Assembly (NCBI RefSeq): GCF_043290135.1
Contig: NC_134700.1
Location: 155,140,053-155,204,052 of the forward strand
Direction of reading: 5' to 3'
Source of the DNA: Rhipicephalus microplus
Taxonomy: Eukaryota > Arthropoda > Arachnida > Ixodida > Ixodidae
Length of the DNA: 64,000 nt
Made by a program: the position numbers and the translations under genes. Positions 36,401-45,452 of this stretch are shown in pieces (within the stretch, counting starts at the first letter, position 1; each line of letters opens with the position of its first letter). The notes under the pieces are model-generated. The model had not been told where the DNA came from. It saw only the letters and a program-made list of their open reading frames with translations, and made no database searches.

Positions 36401-39400
36401 TGCAGCAAAGTCTACATCATACGTTGACTTAATAGAACCTCCGTCACCTCCCCCCTCCCACCTCCTCCTCCTGAAGGGAACTTTGCACATAGATAGAGCG
36501 CCGCCTCCAATGTGGGAGCTAAGGTTCGATTCCCAGTGCGGCCTGGCGCCCGCCGGTTTTTATATTAGCCAGGAATTCGGTTACAGGTGGCGGTGTTCTC
36601 ACTGCTGTAGTGTGCATGAATAGGTGGTCGAATGCACACAGTGGCGCTTTGTTCTGAGCGGCTTGAGCCGATTGCCCGCGAATGAAAAAGCGTTAACGAA
36701 CTGCATTTTACTGGTAATATCTGCGCTCTTCATTGCATGATCGACGCACGAAGCCTACCCAACGTTACTATTACTAGTGAAACAAGCGCTATCTGTCAAT
36801 CAAAGAAATACTCGAACAGCAAAGTGATAGTCAGTGTTTTCGCACTATGTTTTTTTTTATTGTATGATTACTCCGGCCTTGTGCTTGGTGTTGTGAGATG
36901 CTCATTTATCAAAAAGGGGACCTTTCGTTTCCTTTTTTTTTCACTCCACTTTAGCCTCATTGCTTTCTTACGGGCTGTAGAAATATGCTGCTCCTCTAAA
37001 GCCCCTCGGTCCTCTGCGCCGGTTGTGGGGCAGTGAAGGGCCGACCGTGATGGCTGCGTCAGAAGTCCGTTCCAACGACGGACGGTTTGAATTGCCTTAA
37101 TAATGCGCGAACCTTCAAAATGCCGTTTTCTTTTGAACTACAGGCGTCTTCTAGACATAATTAAAACACTGCAATGTTTCTGGAATGCTAATTCAACAAT
37201 CTACGTCGACTTATTAGTGCGTGAAAACGAAAACACCGAAAACAGCGAAAGGAAGCACACTGACGAAGCGCTGACTAACTACTGGATTTATTAACGCTTG
37301 ACAAAGAATAAATACATGAACACATATGTGTGGCTTGACCGAAAATGCAAAGGGACACGGCCCCACTTCCGTCTCCAGCGCACTCACTTTGAGCAACCGA
37401 AAAAAATCGATGACTTTCCGTAAATGGGCAACAGAGAATAATCCCAGGCAGGCCCGTAATCAGGAATCATTTTCGAGGGGGAGCAGGAGGCATACCGCTT
37501 TTTTTCTTCTTCGACGTCATATGCGAGTTCCACTTTAATGTTTGTCAAGAGATGACAAAGTCATTCTAAGCTGATATGTTTTCTTTGTATCACCTCGACG
37601 CACTACTTTCACGCTCAGACGTGCACCAGCGAGCCCGTCTACAACCAGCGTCTTTTCAGTCTTTCTTTGACACCGACCCTCTGTCGCACATATTCTACAC
37701 ACACGCAGCGCGTGATGTGGCACAACTGCCGACGGGTGCTGCGCAACGTGCCGTTCTTCGCACGGGCCGAGCCGGAGTTCCTGCGCGACCTGGTGGCCAG
37801 CATGAAGCTCGAGTTCTTCACCCCGGACGACGTGGTGGCCGCGGCGGGAACCATGGGCGACCGCCTCTACCTGCTACAGTCGGGCAGTGCGCGCGTCGTC
37901 GACGCGATGGGCATCACTGTGGCCACGGTCTTGCCCGGGGACCGGTTCGGTGGTGGGTTTCAAACGCTGGGCCTAGTTTGAAAGAGATCGTCAAGCCAAG
38001 TGACCTTACTTATATAGATTAAAAAATCTACGGGGTTGGGCGCGCGAGCGGATGTTTTGACGAGGGGACATTTCTGCGTCAAGGTCCACTTATGTTTAAC
38101 ATAATGAAGGGCTGTACATACAGAAAAAAGGGAATCTGCATGGTTCTGTACGGCAGCACCGGCCTTATGTGAAATATTTCTCAGTTTTCTGGACAGGAAC
38201 TTGGTGCAAGGCTTGGATGGGTTGGTCAAGCATGTCTTTCGCTATGTCGATGACTACTTGGTGCCTTTTGACGTCCGAGATTATTATCGACACTCCGTGA
38301 ATATCTCTAAAGTGTCCTGGGAGAATGGCAATGGTATAAATTTCACGGTTGAGTTGGTGACAGAAGGGGTGCTCCAGTTCTTAGACTTGCGCTTAGATAT
38401 TATGCCTAACCCTGCTGCGGTGGTCTAATAGTTAAGGTACTCGACTGAAGGCTGCTGACCCGCAGGTCGCGGGATCGAATACCAGTTGCTGCGGCTGCAT
38501 TTCCAATGGAGACGGAAATGCTGTAAGCCCGTGTGCTCAGATTAGGGTGCACGTTAAAGAACCCCAGGTGGTCAAAATTTTGGGAGCCCGCCACTACGGC
38601 GTCTCTCATAATCATATCGTGGTATTGGGACGGTAAACCCCACGTATCAATCAATGCCTACACATGTGTGTTGACGCTATCATCTTCGTTCACTTAAAGC
38701 TATAATACTAGATTTCCCATCAAATTATTCAAAAAAATAATCGAACAGGACATAGTCGTGTCAATGTGTCCGCTCAGCCATGCAGAAATCCTGTCAGGAC
38801 GGGCTACAGATTAGCGTCAGCGAACAGGTGGCCAGACTCAAACAAGCAGGTTTTCCGGAACTCACCATTGCGCAAGCCTGTGAAAAGATGCGCAAACGTT
38901 CGAAACCAAATCGTTCACAGGCGTTCACAGGTGCTCACAGGTGGTAACAAAGAACGGGCTACGAGAGCCAAAAAGTACACGGTCATTCCGATACTGATCA
39001 TGTGGCTCACGCTTTGAAAAACGTGGCTCAACGTGACGGTTCTGACGTAGTTTTTTTCATTACATATTAGCTGGAATTCATGTGCGCAAAATTGCAGAAA
39101 AGCCTGGACACACAGATTAGAGTAAAAGGGAGTGTTCTAAGAAATGTCGGCAAGAAACACACTTTTAAGTATACTTATTGCAAAAAGGCCATCGTATATC
39201 AAATGTTATTATCATGCGAAAAAACATACATTGCACAAAGCGAAAGACGCGTCAATATTTGTCTTAGGGAGCATAAACGATCACTATAAGACCAAACCAT
39301 TTTCGCACGCTGCCCATTGTGAACAATGCGGTTGCACTCAATTGTTCGTCACCGCTAAGATAATGTCACGTCATAATCAACAGATGGCAAGAGAGATCAT

Positions 39401-41776
39401 CGAAGCGTTCTACATCCGAAGGAAAAAAATATATCAGTGTACCTTCTATCATGCACGCTATAGGTGATGCGGAATTCAAATACCTAAGCACCCCCTGCAC
39501 AAGTTGATAACAAAGAATATCAGTTTCTTGTTCAGTTTTTCTTCATCTTTATATGTGAATGTTTTTTTGCACTTCAATAAAACACACATAAAATGTCACC
39601 TTGTAATGTTGAGCTTTGTTTAATTGGTTCTGCGCAGTCGAAAAGAAACTTGTACCTTCTTCACGTGAGGGCAAAATCAGACGAGTATGACGCAGTCTAG
39701 CACTTACTTTCAACTGAAACTTTATCGCACAAAAAAAGTTACATAGGTGGCGGGAAAAATTAACAAAGAAGACGTTATAATAGTTGTTTTGGTCTAACGT
39801 CTACGATCCGCGATAGGATTATCTCAAATGCCTTAGTGGAGGGCTCCGAAAATTTCGGCGACTTGTCGTTCTCTAAAGACGTCGTGCAACACTATTGCAA
39901 TTTTTTAGTATCCGTCAAGTACGAGCGAGCTTTCAGAAATGTTTAGCGCGGTGCAAGCGATTTTTGACTTCTCTCGAGCCGCCGAGTGTGCTGTAAGCTA
40001 AGAAAGGAGGGATGGACCAGGGTGAAGTTATGTGACGCGCGCTTCGTGATCACGACCACTTATTACATTTTTTTTTTCTAACACGCAGCTTACCTTCAGT
40101 GGGATTACGAGCAATGGCGCCGGCAAGCCTCGCCATCCTGCCGGTGGCTGTTATAGTTATCTAGCTCACAATGCTCAAATAAGCTGATGGCCGGGGATTT
40201 TGGGTTTTTGGCACGGTCATTTGGGTTCGTCGCATCATTTGTCGAGGGACGAGGTAATTGTTTCTAGCTGGTTTTGAGAGTTATTTGTAAATTTCAAGGC
40301 GCGCGCTGTGCTATTATGCCTGGCTCGCGTGTTCTCTGAACCTGGTCGACTAGCGATGGACTGTGTTTTCTGTTCATACTCGCAAGGTGTTGCAGGGCCT
40401 CTTTGACATGTATCTATACATGAAAGTCCACGGGCCTGAAAAATTATCGCCTCCATAAAGAAAACGTGGCCGCCGTGGCTGGGATTTCATCCCGCGACCT
40501 TCTGATGGGCAGTCGAACACCCTAACCACTAAGCTGCCGTGAAGGGCAAAACATGGCATTGAAGCGCAACACAAGTTGCATGTATATGATATACTAACAC
40601 AGGGACACAAGTTGCATGTATATGATATACTAACACAGGGTGTTTCAAGAAATGTGTCTGATAGTCTTGAAAAATCGGGAAAGGGCGCTATTTGCTCGTT
40701 CTCTTCACGGTTGCTATTTCTATAGTGGCAGGCATATTAAGAGGGTTGAAAATATTATTTATAACCGTAATTAGGAAAGTTAAAATAATCCGGAGTGACA
40801 ATCAAGTCAAATGGGAGAATTGAAGTTTCCTTATGCGAAGAACTAATTGCCGCTTTGCGATTTTGGAAAAGCGGCTTCTAGTAATAACTGCGAATCAACA
40901 AAATTCTCCCCAAGTCTGCGGGGAAACCTAAACGCGAGAGAACGCAACTGAATGAGGGAGCGTTGTTATGTCAACCATCAAGCGACTTCGCTGTGTATGT
41001 CTGTGGGCTGCGCTCTCAATTATAGCACGTATACGGCACACACACGTTGTCCAACGGGGAAAAACTGCACCCATGTAACCACTGTTTTGAACAGTTACGT
41101 CACTGTAGTCGTCTGCTTGTTGCGCTCTTCGTTCGGTTGGTTTCGGTTTCGCCGCAGAATTCAGGAGAATTCGTGGTCATTACTAGAGGCCGCTTTTCTG
41201 TATAATCTCGAAGCGGCAATGAGTTTTCTGCAAAGACATCAATTTTCCCGTTTGACATGCCGAACTCCAATAAGTAAAACGTTAATTGTTTAGCTTTTTA
41301 ACTACTGTTGCAAATGATGTTCAACCTTCTTGAGATGCCTGCCACTACAGGAAAAGCAACTGCGAAGACCAGGAGCAAATAGCGTCTTTTTTCTGATTTT
41401 TAAACAATACTGGACACATGCCTTGAAACACCCTAGACCTACTTCATTTTTGTAAACAGGGGTGGGTGCCGTCGGCATACTGAGGCACTTGAATCGACGT
41501 CGCGGCGCTAAAGGGTCCGCCCAGCCCAGAGCTCGTCATTTCCTTTTGTCTATTCCAACTCAAACCGACGCAGAGGTGTGCCTCCTGCGCGAAATGCTGC
41601 GGCTGCGCACGGTGATCGCCGATCGCTACTGCCACTTCTTCTCGCTCACACGGGCCGCCTTCAACGAGGTGCTGGGACGTCACCCGGACGTCAAGAAGAT
41701 CGTGGACGAGATCGCAGCCGAGCACTGTGAGCATCGCACCGCGACGTCGGCCGAAGAAGAACTGGCCACCAGCTAG
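27348..41776 (+). CDS. HCN-like hyperpolarization-activated cyclic nucleotide-gated channel, divergent pore (eight exons)
   Basis: A tetrameric cation channel of the plasma membrane that would open on hyperpolarization and respond to cyclic nucleotides. The exons join in frame to 531 codons plus stop; residues count from 27348. Seen in order: HCN-type N domain ending PWMIHPKTTFR (1-63), S1-S2 (65-119), S3 and S4 (139-200), S5 with HWHGCLQF (217-245), pore with filter GVGMG (282-286), S6 (about 295-318), C-linker with FDEN and SDPLRE (335-383), and cAMP-binding domain (about 400-515). HCN rather than EAG or CNG is indicated by the S5 HWHGCLQF, the SMTDSWL after the filter and the linker. The true N-terminus lies upstream. 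The C-terminus is short for an HCN. The divergent filter makes ion selectivity uncertain. Confidence 0.88.
28115..28284 (+). CDS. Channel exon: S1 and S2
   Basis: Acceptor GCTACAG|GAAC, donor GGACAG|GTATTA. It encodes NAWDLCMVVMSFASVILV (S1) and FNIASDMLFFVDVIFNFRTG (S2). The FN(I/V)ASD and (F/M)NFRTG motifs are hallmarks of HCN channels. Confidence 0.92.
28980..29498 (-). CDS. Unrecognised open frame inside the intron
   Basis: 172 codons, charged, with LRDVVHRLKKLGIALMEKP and a basic C-terminus (RRRKRKSMKRK). It has no membrane segment and no motif I recognise. It may be a fragment of a retroelement gag or of a processed host gene, or a chance frame. Its + strand antisense is also partly open, which lowers the weight of either. 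Confidence 0.2.
   Translation of the reverse strand: MFVSVLCWSHAISPLHLVTCSPVGFESMKHPKDDLRRDSREEILASYDHKWTVITEQICRHSANSSLRSTITASSVAKATRAQGVSERRTAPAEDAAYFIRWRSQTLVRNSMPSLRDVVHRLKKLGIALMEKPYDDEKECKFFVESFDLGNCATEICAQRRRKRKSMKRKYE
29907..30022. repeat. Minisatellite of GGCACTACACTGCAC units
   Basis: The unit AATAGGCACTACACTGCACG recurs about four times with partial spacers, near 29913, 29940, 29965 and 30001. The first and last copies share longer flanks (CATCAGTAGAATAGGCACTA). Confidence 0.75.
30262..30428 (+). mobile_element. Diverged SINE in the intron
   Basis: It carries the body motifs (GTGGAGGCGAAAATG, TTAAAGAACCCTAGGTGGTC, CTCATGATCATAT) of the family seen at 22370, but the tRNA-like head is truncated and the match is imperfect. 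It ends just before the branch/acceptor region of the S3-S4 exon. Confidence 0.75.
30458..30732 (+). CDS. Channel exon: S2-S3 linker, S3, S4
   Basis: Acceptor TTTACAG|GC, donor AACTTC|GTAAGC, phase 1 to 0. It encodes CFYVDSFCCLPLDYTAM (S3; compare WFVVDFISSIPVDY) and the voltage sensor ILRVNKLLALPKIGRL followed by TTVIRNIAGVEENF. Positions equivalent to the first two S4 arginines of HCN1 are not basic here, one later arginine is threonine, and a proline lies mid-helix. Confidence 0.92.
30746..30773. repeat. (TCAC)n microsatellite next to the donor
   Basis: Six to seven TCAC units begin 14 bases after the exon end at 30732. Confidence 0.9.
31124..31273 (+). CDS. Channel exon: S5
   Basis: Acceptor GGCGCAG|TTC, donor TTGGCG|GTGAGT, phase 0 at both ends. 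It encodes VRLLFNLGMLFLLIHWHGCL and CLQFYV, closely following the HCN S5 (LLLCHWDGCLQF). The HCN aspartate in HWDGC is histidine here. Confidence 0.92.
31311..32100 (+). mobile_element. Minisatellite-bearing element, copy C
   Basis: It opens with the terminal repeat (TTTAGGGTTGAAGCTCCTTA), reaches the family header at 31463 (GCATATCCTCAGAATGAATG), then carries a 550-bp CCGTCCGT/TGTCCGTC minisatellite (31503-32060), the largest of the copies. The usual trailer is missing and the array ends in a palindrome. It lies in the intron after S5. Confidence 0.7.
32034..32138. repeat. Two successive palindromes
   Basis: Arms 32034-32064 and 32070-32100 are perfect 31-bp inverted copies around a 5-base centre (TAGAG). 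A second hairpin follows at once, with 14-bp arms 32099-32112 and 32125-32138 (ACTGAATAATCACG). The first arm repeats part of the preceding minisatellite unit (also at 31986-32013). Confidence 0.95.
32139..33360. other. Intron sequence, AT-rich
   Basis: Around 32928-33010 a heavily diverged - strand SINE remnant is recognisable (GGGTTTAACGCTCC, GTCGTAGTGGAGGGTTCC). Nothing else is supported. Confidence 0.45.
33376..33440. repeat. (TC)n then (TA)n microsatellite
   Basis: About 15 TC units pass into about 18 TA units. A second (AT)n run of about 13 units lies at 33644-33669, beyond the palindrome, so TA arrays flank the foldback element on both sides. Confidence 0.95.
33491..33642. mobile_element. 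Foldback palindromic element between TA repeats
   Basis: Arms 33491-33562 and 33571-33642 (72 bp each) are inverted copies with a single mismatch and an 8-base loop (CCCTTCAT). The arms contain CAACAGTTTCGGGAGGGGTC and AACGGGAGCGTTGTCAAC. The near-identity of the arms suggests a recent origin or homogenisation. It has no coding capacity. It may be a foldback MITE that targets TA runs. Confidence 0.9.
34244..34462 (+). CDS. Channel exon: pore helix, selectivity filter, S6
   Basis: Acceptor TTCGCAG|AAT, donor AGG|GTGCGG, phase 0 at both ends. It encodes WPVQYSWSVYGSTSMML, the filter GVGMG (34304-34318), then ATEADSMTDSWL and S6 (GHALQALLVGACIDMIMSMN). In known HCN channels the filter is CIGYG and S6 ends ATALIQSLDSS. 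Here Cys is Gly, Ile is Val, Tyr is Met, and the S6 gate sequence differs. The pore helix and the SMTD(I/S)WL motif after it are retained, so the alignment is secure. Confidence 0.92.
34826..35010. repeat. MITE-like repeat related to that at 40636
   Basis: It shares AAGAAATGTGTG, CATATTAAGAGGGCTTGGAAA and a similar layout with the left part of the element at 40636-41436. Only one side is recognisable. Confidence 0.45.
35485..35631 (+). CDS. Channel exon: C-linker
   Basis: Acceptor TTTCTCAAG|ATA, donor CGGGAG|GTGCGT, phase 0. It encodes DDYMQYKMLPINLGRRIRDY, then FKGLVFDENQI and LSDPLRE, the A'-F' helices of the HCN C-linker (EEYMSFHKLP, YEHRYQGKMFDEE, LNDPLRE in vertebrates). The linker couples nucleotide binding to the gate. 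Confidence 0.92.
35818..35890. repeat. Inverted repeat in intron
   Basis: Arms 35818-35842 and 35868-35890 pair imperfectly (CGCGAAAAAAAAATGATGGA against its inverse). Confidence 0.7.
36498..36550 (+). repeat. Possible tRNA-derived SINE head
   Basis: TAGATAGAGCGCCGCC and AAGGTTCGATTCCCAGTGCG resemble A- and B-box Pol III promoter elements at tRNA-like spacing. No complete cloverleaf can be drawn, and the body is not of the main SINE family. Confidence 0.35.
37709..37952 (+). CDS. Channel exon: end of C-linker and start of cyclic-nucleotide-binding domain
   Basis: Acceptor ACACGCAG|CGC, donor TTCGGTG|GTGGGT, phase 0 to 1. It encodes HNCRRVLRNVPFFARAEPEF and KLEFFTPDDVV, AGTMGDRLYLLQSGSARVV and LPGDRFG, the beta-roll of the domain. 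The donor at 37953 is chosen because only it restores GE at the start of the phosphate-binding cassette in the next exon. Confidence 0.9.
38170..39500 (+). pseudogene. Penelope-like element relic with RT and GIY-YIG endonuclease
   Basis: The first part (38190-38408) includes KHVFRYVDDYL, the catalytic palm box of Penelope-type RTs, and the downstream EGVLQFLDLRL. After a SINE insertion the sequence resumes near 38660. It contains a GIY-YIG-type domain at about 39170-39290 (IVYQMLLSC, KTYIAQSERR, LREHKRS) and the typical C-terminal EQCGCTQLF and SRHNQQMAREIIEAF. Frameshifts and the loss of most of the RT show a dead copy. It lies in the last intron of the channel gene. Confidence 0.75.
38409..38653 (+). 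mobile_element. SINE inserted in the Penelope relic
   Basis: Full length with A box (TGGTCTAATAGTTAAGG), B box (GGGATCGAATACC), family body and ACGTATCAATCA tail. Flanked by ATGCCTA at 38402-38408 and 38654-38660. Confidence 0.88.
39786..39860 (-). repeat. SINE body remnant
   Basis: CTAACGTCTACGATCCGCGA and CCTTAGTGGAGGGCTCCG resemble the 3' half of the SINE family in reverse orientation, heavily diverged. Confidence 0.45.
40426..40545 (-). mobile_element. tRNA-derived SINE, diverged or second subfamily
   Basis: On the - strand: CACGGCAGCTTAGTGGTTAG (A box region) and GCGGGATGAAATCCCAGCC (B box region), then a short body. The head is similar to the main family but the tail differs. Confidence 0.6.
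40569..40640. repeat. Perfect 36-bp tandem duplication
   Basis: ACACAAGTTGCATGTATATG through ACACAGGG occurs at 40569-40604 and again, without a change, at 40605-40640. The second copy overlaps the first bases of the MITE-like element that follows. Confidence 0.95.
40636..41436. mobile_element. MITE-like element with long terminal inverted repeats
   Basis: The left end (CAGGGTGTTTCAAGAAATGT) and right end (inverse of CATGCCTTGAAACACCCTAG) are inverted copies. The similarity continues inward for over 90 bases (TCGGGAAAGGGCGCTATTTG against its counterpart near 41375-41400; TAGTGGCAGGCAT against ATGCCTGCCACTA). No transposase is present. The superfamily is not assigned. Confidence 0.7.
41574..41776 (+). 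CDS. Channel last exon: phosphate-binding cassette, C-helix, stop
   Basis: Acceptor GACGCAG|AGG; two bases complete a split Glu codon. It encodes EVCLLREMLRLRTVIADRYC, then SLTRAAFNEVLGRHPDVKK and a C-helix, ending ATSAEEELATS at TAG 41774-41776. In HCN channels the loop is [21 protein letters not shown], where the Arg-Thr of RRTAS contacts cAMP. In the gapless alignment the Arg is kept but the Thr is Leu, and an RT pair is displaced by two residues. The protein ends soon after the C-helix, without the long HCN tail. Confidence 0.92.
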
Positions 41777-41827
41777 TGTGTACGCAATGAAGGACGTCGC
41801 GCGACGTTGGCTGTTATATGCTGAAAC

Positions 41828-41833
41828 AATAAA
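41828..41833 (+). terminator. Poly(A) signal of the channel gene
   Basis: AATAAA lies 51 bases after the stop codon, followed by a GT/T-rich stretch (CGGTGTTGTATTCC), as expected for a cleavage site around 41850. Confidence 0.75.
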
Positions 41834-42017
41834 ACACTTACGATCGGTGTTGTATTCCTCGAGTTTTATGGTCACTCAATGTGAGACCTGCAAATGAGCA
41901 TTATGAAACAGCGACTCATATCTGTTATGAGCAATGCGCATGCAAAGTGTCATTTTTATCAACCGTGCATGTAATGAGCTGTGCTAACGTGAACTTCACA
42001 TCTATGCTCTTCACAAG

Positions 42018-42029
42018 GGGCAAGGTGTT
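42018..42029. repeat. Left target-site duplication of the I-group LINE
   Basis: GGGCAAGGTGTT is found here and at 56560-56571, beyond the CAT tail of the LINE. Confidence 0.75.
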
Positions 42030-42552
42030 GCCCGCAGGGGCGCCTGCGCAAGTAGGCGTTTGGTGCGTAGCGACACCACGGACCCGAGCTAACGGGGGAG
42101 TTTCTACTCCCTCCCACGCCTAGCCGTGCGTGGCTTTGCCGTGTCCGGGGAAAAGGGGATCCTGGGGGTTGAGCCGACGCTGGGTGATTGGACCTTTAAG
42201 GCCCCCTGGCAGAGGCAACACACCCCTTTGGCCCCGGCTTCACGTAGACGGCACCCCTGGGCTGACCCACCCAGGGGAAATCAGCAGTCGCCTTTTCCTA
42301 TCTTTCTCTCCCTACATATTCGTCTTTTGTTCTCACTTTACATCTTTCCTGTCTTCTCCTCACTTCATTTTACTTCCAATTTTTCCTGGCGGCAAGGGTT
42401 AACCTAGTGTAAATATCCAACCTTGGGTAGATATATTAGGTTATAGCGGCCATGTACGGCTGGCGCCTGCGCCTCCTTCGCGTCTCGCAGCGTCCGCTTG
42501 TTGGGCTCGGTGGTGGGTGGCTGGCATGGCCGCCGAATAAGCTATCAAATTT

Positions 42553-43797
42553 ATGGGAACCCCTAGCCCTCTTACAACTAATCGCCCCTCCAAGAGGTGG
42601 CGCACCGATGCAATTTTTGAGTTTGTTCCAAACAAAAAAGATAGCTTCCCCAAATACCACATAATTCACTGTGAAAGTACAGAAAAGAAAGCTAGATGTA
42701 TTTCACCTTTCCTTGTGTCCAAATGTCTCATAGAAACGCTAGGCGCAGGCTACAAGGCCACAAAGACTGCCAGTGGTGACCTGTTACTCGAATTAAAAGA
42801 CAACGCACAGTACCAGAGACTACATAAACTCACAGCATTTGGGGATCAGCCTATCACAATCACACCGCATCGAACCTTGAACACAGTGAAGGGTGTTGTA
42901 TCAGATGGAGACCTGATGGACCTCTCTGATGATGAACTTCTAACAGGCTGGAAAGAGGAAAACGTCATTCAGGTGCAGCGTATCAAAATAAGAAGAGAAA
43001 ATAAGGAAATTCCAACGAAGCACATCATACTAACTTTCGCATCTAGCACCCTCCCAACTGAAATAGCGACAGGATATCTTAAACTGCCAGTTAGACCTTA
43101 CATACCCAACCCGAGGCGCTGCTTTAAGTGTCAGAGATTCGGGCACGGCTCCCAGAGCTGCCGAGGACAGATTACCTGCGCGAAATGCGGCACCAAAGGT
43201 CATACCGCTGACGATGACTGTCAGCTACAAGTGCACTGCGCAAACTGTGAGGGTGACCATCCTGCATATTCCAGGTCATGCGTGGCCTGGAAAATGGAAA
43301 AAGAAATTATTAGTACAAAGTTTAAATTGAACATAAGCTTCCGTGAAGCGCGGCAGCGCGTTTGCCCGCATTTTTCTGGGAACACATCGTATGCCGAAGT
43401 GGTGCGAGGGGGGTCAGCACCACTTCGGTTTTCGGCAATGCCTTGGACCACGCCCAGCATGCCGAGGCAAACGCCACAAGCCCCCATGGGGGGAGCAGCC
43501 TCGGCTGCCCCACCCTCCTTGAATACAGCCCCACCGAAGGCTCCTGTGAACCTTGGCAGCAGCCAGGGCACCACACAAACTAAAGAGGTCCCATCGACCT
43601 CCAGCCCGGTGGGGTTTAAGGCTCCGTCTGTCACGACGAAGCCTACAACGAAAACATTATCCGTCGCCTCTCCTGAGGCGATGGACACATCAACTGCACC
43701 GGCGCAGACTGCGCCAAAAGAGCGGCGGGGTTCCCTCGACCGCTCTAAAAAAGACAAAACGGTAATTACAGGGCCTTCTAAAGGCTCTGTAAGATAA
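42553..43797 (+). CDS. LINE ORF1, Gag-like nucleic-acid-binding protein with three zinc knuckles
   Basis: The frame is intact, 414 codons from ATG. It begins with a region of the jockey/I Gag type (IFEFVPNKKDSFPKYHIIHC, GWKEENVIQVQRIK), then three CCHC knuckles (CFKCQRFGHGSQSC, CAKCGTKGHTADDDC, CANCEGDHPAYSRSC), and ends in a Ser/Pro/Thr-rich tail. It would bind the element RNA and form the ribonucleoprotein. ORF2 starts 65 bases downstream. Confidence 0.85.
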   Translation: MGTPSPLTTNRPSKRWRTDAIFEFVPNKKDSFPKYHIIHCESTEKKARCISPFLVSKCLIETLGAGYKATKTASGDLLLELKDNAQYQRLHKLTAFGDQPITITPHRTLNTVKGVVSDGDLMDLSDDELLTGWKEENVIQVQRIKIRRENKEIPTKHIILTFASSTLPTEIATGYLKLPVRPYIPNPRRCFKCQRFGHGSQSCRGQITCAKCGTKGHTADDDCQLQVHCANCEGDHPAYSRSCVAWKMEKEIISTKFKLNISFREARQRVCPHFSGNTSYAEVVRGGSAPLRFSAMPWTTPSMPRQTPQAPMGGAASAAPPSLNTAPPKAPVNLGSSQGTTQTKEVPSTSSPVGFKAPSVTTKPTTKTLSVASPEAMDTSTAPAQTAPKERRGSLDRSKKDKTVITGPSKGSVR

Positions 43798-43862
43798 GTC
43801 ACTTCTCTCTTTAGACACCAGCCACACTAATTTCGTACACACAGCACTTCTTTACTCCCATA

Positions 43863-45452
43863 ATGGAGACACAAGTTATACAATGGAACGTCAGAGGACT
43901 ACTTCGAAACCTCGACGATGTCCAAGAACTTCTAAACAAACATTCTCCAAAAGTGCTGTGTGTACAGTAAACACACTTAAAATCCAAGAATACAAATTTT
44001 TTTGCGTCAATATGTTGTCTTTCGAAAGGACAGAGATGATGCTGTGGCATCATCTGGTGGTGTAGCCAATATTGTTAATCGAGGAGTAGCATGTAGCCAT
44101 CTACCACTACTAACATCCCTAGAGGCAGTGGCTGTTCGAGCAGTTCTATTGAATAAGCTCGTCACCATCTGCTCTCTATACATACCACCGCAACACCGCC
44201 TGGAAAAACATGATTTTCACTCTTTATTAGACGAGTTACCAGAACCTTATCTGGTTCTAGGGGACCTGAATGCGCACAGCGGTTTATGGGGTGACTGTCG
44301 ATGTGATGCACGAGGTCGTCTCATCGAACAGTTCCTCTTTTCGTCAGGTGCTTGTCTGTTGAATAGAAAACAGGCAACATATTATAACCTTGCAAACAAT
44401 ACTTACTCCTCCATAGACCTCAGTATCGCATCTCCTTCACTTGTACCATTACTTCAGTGGAAAGTCATAAATAACCCATACGGAAGTGACCATTTTCCTT
44501 TGGTTTTGAGTACACCAATAATACATAAATGTCCTCCACATGTTCCCAAATGGCTGATAAACAAAGCTGACTGGGAACAATTTCAAAAAATTACTCACTT
44601 AAGTTGGACCAAAATATGCGGATTAGGCATAGATGAAGCTGTGCAGTACTTCACGGCCTTTCTTACTGACGCAGCAGCCAAGTGCATTCCACAAACATCT
44701 GGACTTCCCGGCAAACGACACGTCCCGTGGTGGAACACTGAGTGTCAGAATGCGCGAAAGGAACAGAACAGGGCATGAAGGTTGCTGCGGAACTCGCCGA
44801 CAGCGGAAAACTTTGAGATCTTTAAGAAAATAAAATCCCGAGGCAGGAGAACGCGCCGGCAGGCCAGAAGAGAAAGTTGGCACAAGTTTTTATCAGGGAT
44901 AAATTCATATACACAAGAGGCCAAAGTCTGGAATATGGTTGGTAGGATAGCAGGAAAACAAGTACACACACTTCCACTCGTAAACACTCAGGGTGATACC
45001 TTGGAAGACCAGGCAAACTTCCTCGGTGCACACTTTGAACGGGTATCCAGCTCGTCCCACTATACTGACACTTTCCAAAAATACAGAAGAAGAATCGAAA
45101 AGCAGAAACTAGAACACAAATCCACTAGATACGAGGCATATAACCAAGCTTTCAGTCTAGCTGAGCTCCGAACATCTCTAAACTCCTGCAGTACTTCTGC
45201 CCCAGGTTCTGACCGTGTGGTGTATGAAATGTTAAAAAACCTACCAGCCGAAACACGAAAAACCTTACTTTGTTTGTACAATGCTATCTGGTTTTCTGGC
45301 ACTATCCCTACCTCCTAGAAAGAGGCTATTATTATTCCCATTTTGAAAGAGGGCAAGGACCCTTTTTTAGCTTCAAGTTATAGGCCTATTGCACTTACAA
45401 GCTGCTTGTGCAAAGTCTTCGAAAAAATGATAAACTGCCGAGTTGTACATAT
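43863..45452 (+). pseudogene. LINE ORF2, endonuclease and first part of RT
   Basis: Starts with METQVIQWNVRGL, the usual first strand of the endonuclease. A TAA near 43967 replaces the expected Glu of CVQET, and a frameshift lies near 44005. The frame then carries SLYIPP, LVLGDLNAHSGLWG and NNPYGSDHFPL (catalytic SDH). Stops TGA (44776-44778) and TAG (45316-45318) stand where the family has Trp (NRAW and TSWKEA). The RT begins with PGSDRVVYEML and SSYRPIALTSCLCKVFEKM and is cut at 45452 by the gypsy insertion. Confidence 0.8.

Noticed and set aside
36498..36550. A functional tRNA gene
   Set aside because: Only A- and B-box-like stretches are present; acceptor and anticodon stems do not form. 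Same for 63553-63640 and the SINE heads.
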